A stretch of DNA of 22,400 nt from an uncultured Clostridia bacterium (lineage in GTDB: Bacteria > Bacillota > Clostridia > Oscillospirales > CAG-272), in contig CAJGCF010000020.1 of the NCBI GenBank assembly GCA_904501865.1, positions 1-22,400 on the forward strand, given 5' to 3'. The notes under the pieces are model-generated. The model did not search any database. It worked only from the letters and a program-made list of their open reading frames with translations, and was not told the DNA's origin. Made by a program: the position numbers and the translations under genes. This document shows, piece by piece, positions 16,284 through 22,400 of the stretch. Positions within the stretch are counted from its first letter, which is position 1; every line of letters begins with the position of its first letter.

Positions 16284-18128
16284 TTAAAGCATTTCAAGCA
16301 GCTTGAAGCTGTCTGAAAGGAAATCCTTGAGCTCATCGGCGGTCATATGTCTTTGCGACATAAGCGCAAGCTTATACACCTCACTCGCCATAAGACTTGC
16401 TTTATCCGAATCGGTTTCCATTAAAGATGCTATCTTTTGCGTGAGAACAGATGCGCTATTGAGAACGAGCGTGTACTCAACGGGGAAGAGTTCACCCACG
16501 TTCATACCCATACCCGCGTACATTCTCATCATATCTTCCATCCTTCTGGATTCCTCGGATACAATCAGTATCGCGGGGACACTTGTGTTGTTAAGCGATT
16601 CGAACTTCACGTTTAAAGCATTATTTCCGCTTACCGTCTTAAAAAGCTCCGCCAAGGATTCGTTACTTACGACGTCCGAGCTTGAGCTAATTATCCCCGA
16701 AACATCAGAATCTATTCTTTTATACTTTATCTCTCCGTCAGCCGCTTCGCACATACCGATAAACTGCATATCAAGCTGATGTGATAGGAGCGCCACTTTG
16801 TATCCTTCCGTCTCGAACATTGAGATGTATTGAGCCTGCATAGCCTTGTCAGTGGCGTAATAAACGGTATTTTGATGCTTTTCCTCGCAATCCTTTAGAT
16901 ATTCCTGAACGGTCATATACGTGCCGTCGGTCAGTTCAAGCAAATAATGCGACTTGACCCTGTCGTAAAATTTCTTGTCTCGAAGTGCCGCATATTCAAA
17001 GAATATCTTGAGCTCGCTCCATATCTTCTCATATTTCTCTCGATCATTATTGCAAAGGGAGCATATCTTGTCGGCAACCTTTTTAACTATGTGAGCCGAC
17101 ACCTTCTTTACGTACGCATTATCCTGAAGATAGCTTCTGGATACATTAAGCGGAAGCTCAGGACAATCAAGCACACCCTTGAGCATAAGCAGAAAATCGG
17201 GAATGACCTCTTTTATATCATCCGCAACAAATACCTGATTGTAAAACAGCTTGACCTGACCCTCATAAGATTCATATTCGTTCATTCTTGAGGGAAAATA
17301 CAGAACACCCTTGAAATTAAGCGGATAGTCTGCGTTGATGTGGATGTGAAAAAGCGGCTCTTTAAAATCACGGAATACCTTTTTATAAAACTCGGTATAT
17401 TCCTCATCACTGCAATCTGAAGCGTTTTTCAACCATAAAGGGAAGGTCTCGTTAATGGGCTCGTTATTCTCGGACTTCTCGTCCTTATCGTCTCCCACAA
17501 CCTCAAAAAATATATCGGTAGACATAAACGCACAATACTTGTCAAGTATTTCTCTTATCTTGAATTCCTCAAGATATGCCGCCTCGTCCTCAGAAATATG
17601 CATTATAACGTCTGTACCATGACCGTCCCGCTCACCGTCGTCTATTTCATACTGTCCCGAGCCGTCACACGTCCAGCGAATAGCTTTATCCGATGTGTAA
17701 GACCTTGTGACAAGCTCTACGGTATCCGAGACCATAAACGAGGAATAAAATCCTAATCCAAAATGACCGATAATTCCGTTATTGGTGTTTCCGTCATCAT
17801 ACTTCCGGATAAAATCCAACGCTCCCGAAAGAGCGATAGAACAAATATATTTTTCAAGCTCCTCCTCGGTCATGCCGATACCGTTGTCCGATACAGTCAG
17901 AGTTTTTTCGTCCTTATCGAGAGTTACCCTTACAGAATATTTCTCGTCCTTATCATCATACTGTCCAAGAGATGTGAGACGGCGCAGCTTGGTCACCGCG
18001 TCAGTAGCGTTCGATACTATCTCTCTGAGGAATATATCCTTCTCGGAATAGAGCCATTTTTTGATTATAGGGAATATGTGAGCGGTCTCAACAGATATAC
18101 CGCCCCTGCGAAAGCTTTTTTCTTCCAT
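16284..18128 (-). CDS. htpG: Molecular chaperone HtpG (Hsp90)
   Basis: HtpG is the bacterial Hsp90, a cytoplasmic ATP-dependent dimeric chaperone. The 614 residues are normal length. The GHKL ATPase motifs are intact: FLREIVSNATDA with Glu36 and Asn40, DNGIGM at 81-86, and the glycine-rich lid GHFGLGFYSSFMV at 121-133. The middle-domain loop containing LNVSRSYLQD carries the ATP-sensing Arg. ATG 18128 has GGAG seven bases upstream. It is the first gene of a leftward operon with the prephenate-dehydratase-like gene, TSCPD and pgm, driven by a promoter at 18199-18227. No CIRCE inverted repeat is visible upstream, so HrcA control is unlikely. Confidence 0.97.
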   Translation of the reverse strand: MEEKSFRRGGISVETAHIFPIIKKWLYSEKDIFLREIVSNATDAVTKLRRLTSLGQYDDKDEKYSVRVTLDKDEKTLTVSDNGIGMTEEELEKYICSIALSGALDFIRKYDDGNTNNGIIGHFGLGFYSSFMVSDTVELVTRSYTSDKAIRWTCDGSGQYEIDDGERDGHGTDVIMHISEDEAAYLEEFKIREILDKYCAFMSTDIFFEVVGDDKDEKSENNEPINETFPLWLKNASDCSDEEYTEFYKKVFRDFKEPLFHIHINADYPLNFKGVLYFPSRMNEYESYEGQVKLFYNQVFVADDIKEVIPDFLLMLKGVLDCPELPLNVSRSYLQDNAYVKKVSAHIVKKVADKICSLCNNDREKYEKIWSELKIFFEYAALRDKKFYDRVKSHYLLELTDGTYMTVQEYLKDCEEKHQNTVYYATDKAMQAQYISMFETEGYKVALLSHQLDMQFIGMCEAADGEIKYKRIDSDVSGIISSSSDVVSNESLAELFKTVSGNNALNVKFESLNNTSVPAILIVSEESRRMEDMMRMYAGMGMNVGELFPVEYTLVLNSASVLTQKIASLMETDSDKASLMASEVYKLALMSQRHMTADELKDFLSDSFKLLEML

Positions 18129-18198
18129 ACTTTAACTCCATGTTTTATTTTGCCTTGATCATCATTCATGTGCTGACAGACCTACAAGTCTAATTTAT

Positions 18199-18227
18199 AT
18201 TATATACTTTTTTTCATCGCAAGTCAA
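18199..18227 (-). promoter_or_regulatory. Sigma-A promoter for the htpG operon
   Basis: On the minus strand, TTGACT (18222-18227) and TATAAT (18199-18204) are 17 bases apart. The start would fall near 18192, leaving a leader of about 64 bases before ATG 18128. The leader has a short dyad (AGACTTGTAGGTCT, 18177-18190) right after the start point. Confidence 0.8.
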
Positions 18228-18251
18228 GTGCGTTGCGGCTATAACGTAATC

Positions 18252-18324
18252 TTAAATTTAAATATTTTAAAATATTCACAAAATAATAATATATGAGTAG
18301 TATAATATACCCATACGGGCATAT
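18252..18324 (+). promoter_or_regulatory. Probable ispE promoter with AT palindromes and a start-site dyad
   Basis: TATAAT at 18301-18306 is the best -10 box upstream of ispE. No good -35 exists at 17 bases; TTCACA at 18275-18280 is 20 bases away. Upstream lie two perfect AT palindromes, TTAAATTTAA (18252-18261) and AATATTTTAAAATATT (18261-18276). ATATACCC (18305-18312) and GGGCATAT (18317-18324) form a near-perfect dyad right over the expected start site, a possible operator or leader hairpin. Confidence 0.5.
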
Positions 18325-18350
18325 CAAAACAAACGCAAAGGGGAATACAA

Positions 18351-19223
18351 ATGAAGATCTCGGTCAAAGCATACGCGAAAATAAACCTTTTTCTTGATAT
18401 GGAGTCTCGTCGCGATGACGGATATCACAATATACTCAGTGTAATGCAGAGCGTGAGTCTTTGCGACACCGTCACGGTTGAATACACTCATGATAACGAA
18501 AAAAACATCAAAGTATATTGCAACAGATCGGATATTCCTTGTGATTCCCACAATCTTGCATACAAAGCCGCAGAAATATATCCTTTGGAGAACGGCAATG
18601 TGACAATAGACATAGATAAAAAAATTCCAATGTCGGCGGGGCTGGCGGGCGGCAGTGCAGATGCTGCGGCTACCCTTATAGCTCTCAATCATATAAACGG
18701 GCACAAGCTGTCCAAGGAAGATCTAAAGGCTTTAGGAGCAAAACTTGGAGCAGACGTTCCTTTTTGCATCGAGTGCGGTACTTATATTGCCAAGAGAGTT
18801 GGAGAGGACTTATCACAGTGCAGACAAATGCCACACTGTCCGATAATAATAGCAAAAAAGGGAGAGGGAATGTCAACTCCCGAAGCATATAGAATGCTTG
18901 ACGAAAGATTTGACAATTTTAGCAGCTACTCACCAAGATCACATATGCTTGATATATTATGTAACCCCAACGAAGACGATATTGCGTCATACTGCAAGGG
19001 TATATTCAACATATTTGAATGCGTAGTTGAAAAAAAGAGACCGCAGGTTAGAGAGCTGAAAAACATTATGATCTCCCACGGAGCCGTAAATGCGACGATG
19101 AGCGGTAGCGGTACGTCTGTATTCGGCATATTCAAAAATACCGATGAGGCAGAGGCATCACTTGCTGCCTTGAAGAGCACAGGAGCTGAGGCTCATCTAT
19201 GCTATCCAATACAAAGAGAATGA
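18351..19223 (+). CDS. ispE: 4-diphosphocytidyl-2-C-methyl-D-erythritol kinase
   Basis: IspE is the GHMP-family kinase of the non-mevalonate (MEP) isoprenoid pathway. It phosphorylates CDP-methylerythritol at the 2-hydroxyl. The 290 residues are typical. The catalytic Lys10 is in KAYAKINLFL, RRDDGYHNI follows at 20-28, and the ATP-binding motif PMSAGLAGGSADAAA lies at 93-107. The catalytic Asp is D135 in LGADVPFCI. A third GHMP motif, ATMSGSGTSVFG, is near the C-terminus. AAAGGGGAA precedes ATG 18351. It is divergent from htpG, followed by a terminator at 19233-19261, and appears monocistronic. Its presence indicates that this organism uses the MEP route. Confidence 0.97.
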   Translation: MKISVKAYAKINLFLDMESRRDDGYHNILSVMQSVSLCDTVTVEYTHDNEKNIKVYCNRSDIPCDSHNLAYKAAEIYPLENGNVTIDIDKKIPMSAGLAGGSADAAATLIALNHINGHKLSKEDLKALGAKLGADVPFCIECGTYIAKRVGEDLSQCRQMPHCPIIIAKKGEGMSTPEAYRMLDERFDNFSSYSPRSHMLDILCNPNEDDIASYCKGIFNIFECVVEKKRPQVRELKNIMISHGAVNATMSGSGTSVFGIFKNTDEAEASLAALKSTGAEAHLCYPIQRE

Positions 19224-19232
19224 TTAGAACAA

Positions 19233-19261
19233 AAAAGGCCGCCCTTACAGGACAGCCTTTT
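19233..19261. terminator. Bidirectional rho-independent terminator between ispE and acpP
   Basis: AAAAGGC (19233-19239) pairs with GCCTTTT (19255-19261), and an inner CC/GG pair closes over a TTACA loop. Read rightward it terminates ispE with a TTTT tail. Read leftward it is followed by six T residues and terminates acpP. The position between two convergent stop codons fits both uses. Confidence 0.75.
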
Positions 19262-19284
19262 GAAAAATATGTACCGCTTTAAAA

Positions 19285-19512
19285 TCAGTTGCAGTGCGAT
19301 TCAAGATAATTGACAACGTCGCCAATAGTAATAAATCCGTGAAGATCCTCATCCTCTATAACCAAGTCAAACTGCTCCTCACAGATCATAACGAGATCGG
19401 CAAGCTCTATAGAGTTAACTCCCAGATCGGAAGCAAGCTCAGCATCCATTGTAATCACGTCTTCCTTGATCTGCAGTTCATTTACGAGTAGTTCTTTAAG
19501 TTTTTCAAACAT
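19285..19512 (-). CDS. acpP: Acyl carrier protein
   Basis: This 75-residue acidic four-helix protein carries fatty-acyl chains on a 4'-phosphopantetheine arm. The attachment serine is Ser34 in SDLGVNSIELADLV; the usual DSL is NSI here, a conservative variant that keeps the serine. GGAGGAAC four bases before ATG 19512 is strong. It stands alone, with its own consensus promoter (19554-19582) and a terminator (19233-19261), not inside a fab cluster, so it could be either the main fatty-acid ACP or a dedicated carrier. coaE, in the same window, supplies the CoA precursor of its arm. Confidence 0.93.
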   Translation of the reverse strand: MFEKLKELLVNELQIKEDVITMDAELASDLGVNSIELADLVMICEEQFDLVIEDEDLHGFITIGDVVNYLESHCN

Positions 19513-19553
19513 TTTTGTTCCTCCAAAAAATAGGATTTCATACGACGTTATTA

Positions 19554-19582
19554 ATTATATATTTTTTTTGACAGTTTGTCAA
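19554..19582 (-). promoter_or_regulatory. Full-consensus sigma-A promoter for acpP
   Basis: On the minus strand, TTGACA (19577-19582) and TATAAT (19554-19559) are both perfect consensus with a 17-base spacer. The spacer contains a run of A residues. The start would fall near 19547, giving a leader of about 35 bases. Confidence 0.85.
19568..19582. promoter_or_regulatory. Perfect dyad TTGACA-GTT-TGTCAA covering the acpP -35 box
   Basis: Six-base perfect arms flank three bases, and the right arm is the acpP -35 box. On the plus strand the left arm is itself TTGACA, followed after 16 bases by TACAAA (19590-19595), a weak candidate -10 for comEC. The dyad could be an operator, or two back-to-back -35 boxes for divergent transcription. 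Both readings are inference. Confidence 0.35.
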
Positions 19583-19654
19583 GCAATTTTACAAAAAACT
19601 CCAAAATTTATTCATTTGAGATAAATAAATACATTTCGAGAAAGGAGCGAGAAA

Positions 19655-21970
19655 ATGAATATTTTTACCAAAAGGCCTCTTTTTACCTCGTGTATGCTTT
19701 TCCTGCTTTCTTCGATAGTGGGATATTTCTTGCCATTCTTATATAAGATCATAATTATGATAGTGGCAGGATTAATCCTTATCGTATCAGTACTTTTGAC
19801 CATATTAAAGCAACTTGATGCCACAAAAAAATATGCATTTCTTTGTATAACGATGTGTTCATCTATGATACTGGCATCGACACTCTCCTCGTTTTTATAT
19901 TTTAACATACAACAAAACAAATACGATGAATATTATGGAAATAAGCTTTGCATCAAAGCAACGGTCACATCTGAGAAATATGAGCAAAGCAGCATGGGCA
20001 TTTATACCGTATCAGTACACGAGATAGGCGGAGAGAAAACAAGTCACAAGGCTACTCTTGAATGTCAATATGAATCGGCGCTTGAACTAGGAGATAGCAT
20101 ACAGGTGCTGGTCATGGCACAATCACCGGAGGAATCGGGCGGAAGATTCAATGAAAAAACATCTATGCTATCCGATGGCATGTTCATTTCATATATATCA
20201 TACGAGCCTGATTCGCTCATTATTACCGAGTGTGGAAAAGTTACAGTTAAAACTTTCTTTTCCTCTGTAAACAAGCGTCTTTCCGGAATGTTCACGTCAA
20301 ACATATCGGGCGAAGCGGGAAGACTAAGCTCTGCTATATTCCTTGGTAACAAAGGGCTATTATCAAATACAACAGCTCGGGATTTTACCCGTGCGGGTGT
20401 GTCGCACATACTTGCACTGAGCGGAACGCATATGAGCATAATTATGGGTGCTATGATGTTGCTGCTTAAGCGTATCACCACCAAGTCCAAATTGATTGCC
20501 GTCGTCCTATCCGTTTTTGCATTAACATATCTCGCGATCACCGGATTTTCGGTTTCGGCCACGCGCTCTGTAATAATGCTGCTCATCGTCTATTTATCAA
20601 TACTCATTTCAGGAACATACGACTCCTTAACCTCATTATCCGTAGCGGGATTTCTTATAGTATTAATTTCTCCCGGCGCGGTTCTTGATGCGGGATTCTG
20701 GATGTCATTTGCGGCAACGCTCGGAATTCTGGCATACATGCCTCTTTTCCGTGATGCTTTTAACCGCATAATGCATTCACCGCGAAAATGGCTTAATTTT
20801 GCACTCAAAATATTAAAGCCCATTTCACTTGCTGTGGCAACGGGATTGTCAGCATTTATACCTCTTATATGCGTAATGTGTATCTTTATAAAAGAGCTTC
20901 CGCTTTACAGTATAGTTTCATCCCTGGTACTCTCTTTGCCGAGCTCAGTGTTGATACTTTTGTCAATGCTATTTTTGCCTGTAGCCAATATTCCTTTTAT
21001 TTCCACAGCCATCGCATCGGCTATCATATTTATATCCGACACTATGATAGGATATTGTGATCTGATATCCAATATGAAGGGGGGCGTATTGTCCCTCAAC
21101 TATCCTTTCGCTTGGATAGCAGCAATAGTGATAGGCGCTTGTATAATATACTCGCTTATTTGTAAAAGTAAACGAGTATACAAGGTATTTCTACCTTTTG
21201 CGCTATCATTGACCCTGTTTTTTGGAGCAATATGGCTGTATGAGTCCCAAGCCAATGATTCTGTGAAGGTATCATATATCAATGCTTCCTCCACCTCGGA
21301 TCTTTTAGTAGTATCCTGTGGACAAGGCGCGACTATATGTGATATGTCAAACGGAAGCAAAAGCTCCTACCACAAGATTCTGGACGAGCTATATGAATCT
21401 CGCGTCACCGAAATAGATTCTATCGTACTCACAAGGTATTCATATGCTCATAATGCTACCTTATCTTATATTTTCTCAAGTGAAAAGGTGTACGAGGTAT
21501 GGCTACCGTACCCCGAAAGTTTGGACGAGTATTACAAAATGGAAGCATTGTTTGAGATCGCAGAGAAAAACGGTGTTAACGCCTATCTATACGAATACGG
21601 GGAAGTCTTACACACTATTGACAGTGTGCGCATAGAAAGCCTACGTGAGAGCATTGACCGCTCAAAAGTGCCACTCTCTCTTATCAGCATATACACTCTT
21701 TCAGATAGGACCGTATACGCATCCCCCGCCTTTAATGAATCGGAATCGTTGCTCCAAAGAGCAGAGTTGTTTTTCTCAAAATCAAAATACGTAGTATTTG
21801 GCAATAAAGGTCCTGTGACCAAGATTCCATACACAATAGAGAACACAAACAAACTCCAAGCGGTAGCCTTTGCTGATGAGGAAAGAGTTGCATATTTTGA
21901 CAGTACTGATATTTATGACCTCGCATTCTTTATCGTTCCTCAGAAAATAGATTTCTATATGGATAAATAA
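19655..21970 (+). CDS. comEC: ComEC/Rec2-family competence membrane protein with degenerate metallo-beta-lactamase domain
   Basis: ComEC forms the inner-membrane channel that imports single-stranded DNA during transformation. The 771 residues include hydrophobic N-terminal helices (about 10-90), an extracytoplasmic DUF4131-like part (about 90-200), then the polytopic competence domain (about 230-510), marked by FTRAGVSHILALSGTHMSI and LDAGFWMSFAATLGILAYM. After a last helix near 515-530 comes the C-terminal region that is a metallo-beta-lactamase domain in homologues. Here the expected HxHxDH after VLT is replaced by RYSYAH (594-599), so metal binding and nuclease activity are unlikely. AAAGGAG precedes ATG 19655. 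The frame is intact, so this is not a broken gene. Functional transformation is not proven by comEC alone. Confidence 0.9.
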   Translation: MNIFTKRPLFTSCMLFLLSSIVGYFLPFLYKIIIMIVAGLILIVSVLLTILKQLDATKKYAFLCITMCSSMILASTLSSFLYFNIQQNKYDEYYGNKLCIKATVTSEKYEQSSMGIYTVSVHEIGGEKTSHKATLECQYESALELGDSIQVLVMAQSPEESGGRFNEKTSMLSDGMFISYISYEPDSLIITECGKVTVKTFFSSVNKRLSGMFTSNISGEAGRLSSAIFLGNKGLLSNTTARDFTRAGVSHILALSGTHMSIIMGAMMLLLKRITTKSKLIAVVLSVFALTYLAITGFSVSATRSVIMLLIVYLSILISGTYDSLTSLSVAGFLIVLISPGAVLDAGFWMSFAATLGILAYMPLFRDAFNRIMHSPRKWLNFALKILKPISLAVATGLSAFIPLICVMCIFIKELPLYSIVSSLVLSLPSSVLILLSMLFLPVANIPFISTAIASAIIFISDTMIGYCDLISNMKGGVLSLNYPFAWIAAIVIGACIIYSLICKSKRVYKVFLPFALSLTLFFGAIWLYESQANDSVKVSYINASSTSDLLVVSCGQGATICDMSNGSKSSYHKILDELYESRVTEIDSIVLTRYSYAHNATLSYIFSSEKVYEVWLPYPESLDEYYKMEALFEIAEKNGVNAYLYEYGEVLHTIDSVRIESLRESIDRSKVPLSLISIYTLSDRTVYASPAFNESESLLQRAELFFSKSKYVVFGNKGPVTKIPYTIENTNKLQAVAFADEERVAYFDSTDIYDLAFFIVPQKIDFYMDK

Positions 21971-21989
21971 TTTAACAAGGGTGTTTTAG

Positions 21990-22400
21990 ATGAAAATAAC
22001 TCGATATCAAATACAAACCTACAAGCCGAGTATAGACCTGCGGATAGCTTGCGTGGCGGATCTTCACGGCAGAGCCTGCTCCAAGGTTCTGAGGGCCCTT
22101 TGCGAAATCTCTCCCGACTTGATACTTCTTCCAGGAGACATAATGGAAATATCCGCAGAATATATGAGCAAAAGAAATCAAAATGCTTTCAATTTCTTTG
22201 AGGCGGCATCAAAAATCGCTCCGTGCTACTACGTGTTCGGCAATCACGAAATATACTATTCACACGCTAAATTCGGGCATAGCAAAACTCCGTCTCAAAC
22301 CTTGCTAAAGGAAAATATAGACCGTTTACTTGATATGGGAATACACATTGTAAATGATAGCTACGAAACCGTGGTCCTCGAGAAAAAGTGCGAGAAAATA
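21990..22400 (+). CDS. Metallophosphoesterase, N-terminal part (runs off right edge)
   Basis: This is the first 137 codons of a calcineurin-like metallophosphoesterase with no stop before base 22400. Metal-ligand motifs are in order: D24-x-H26 in VADLHGR, GD at 49-50 in LLPGDIME, and GNHE at 84-87. This arrangement fits the YkuE/YaeI-like phosphoesterases. It begins directly without a long signal or transmembrane segment, so a cytoplasmic or membrane-associated location is open. AAGGGTG precedes ATG 21990. It lies 19 bases after comEC and is probably cotranscribed with it. The substrate cannot be inferred. Confidence 0.85.
   Translation, partial: MKITRYQIQTYKPSIDLRIACVADLHGRACSKVLRALCEISPDLILLPGDIMEISAEYMSKRNQNAFNFFEAASKIAPCYYVFGNHEIYYSHAKFGHSKTPSQTLLKENIDRLLDMGIHIVNDSYETVVLEKKCEKI

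Noticed and set aside
18129..18350. CIRCE (HrcA) operator upstream of htpG
   Set aside because: No TTAGCACTC-N9-GAGTGCTAA-like repeat is present; the dyads found are AT palindromes nearer to ispE.
20065..20586. Open frame of 173 codons on the minus strand inside comEC
   Set aside because: Antisense to the ComEC channel domain, with no start signal; composition is a reflection of the comEC codons.
1..22400. CRISPR array, tRNA or rRNA genes, insertion sequence, phage or defence island
   Set aside because: No regularly spaced repeats, cloverleaf, rRNA-like stretch, transposase or toxin-antitoxin motif was seen. Gene content is housekeeping, and almost every base is assigned to core genes.

Overview
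The window is chromosomal core DNA from a member of the Firmicutes, most likely an uncultured Clostridia of the Oscillospirales/Christensenellales type. The reasons are purine-rich AAAGGAGG-like ribosome binding sites before nearly every gene, sigma-A promoters with 17-base spacers and TATAAT boxes, moderately low GC, frequent ATA isoleucine codons, a whiA gene, a two-domain Sua5/YwlC protein, and a topoisomerase A subunit of the divergent Clostridia type. The exact taxon is inferred. I see no rRNA, tRNA, CRISPR array, transposase, phage or defence gene. Coding density is very high: the longest gene-free stretch is about 260 bases (12989-13250), and it is occupied by a nested inverted-repeat element.

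Region 1 (1-6567, minus strand) reads as one operon from a strong promoter at 6602-6630. Its order is Gfo/Idh oxidoreductase, coaE, membrane-anchored lytic transglycosylase, M18 aminopeptidase, prfA, ywlC, and a topoisomerase IV/gyrase A-type gene that runs off the left edge. The genes are separated by 1-42 bases. Region 2 (6686-12988, plus strand) starts at a divergent promoter and carries a YjjG-like HAD nucleotidase, murB, whiA and dnaE. A 17-base dyad lies between the two divergent promoters.

Region 3 (13251-18227, minus strand) is a second operon: htpG, a cryptic prephenate-dehydratase-like protein, a small TSCPD protein and phosphoglucomutase. It converges on dnaE across the palindromic element at 13014-13244, whose core is a 19-bp perfect hairpin that probably terminates transcription. 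Region 4 holds ispE (plus, divergent from htpG), a bidirectional terminator, acpP (minus, consensus promoter), comEC (plus, divergent from acpP) and the start of a metallophosphoesterase gene at the right edge.

The gene content is mostly housekeeping: replication (dnaE, topoisomerase), translation (prfA, ywlC), cofactor, isoprenoid and lipid supply (coaE, ispE, acpP), cell wall (murB, transglycosylase, sugar-phosphate supply by pgm), division control (whiA) and stress (htpG). No complete novel system is evident. The best leads are the degenerate prephenate-dehydratase-like protein coupled to htpG, the nested palindrome downstream of dnaE, the ComEC with a broken metallo-beta-lactamase motif, and a calcium-loop-like insertion in the transglycosylase.
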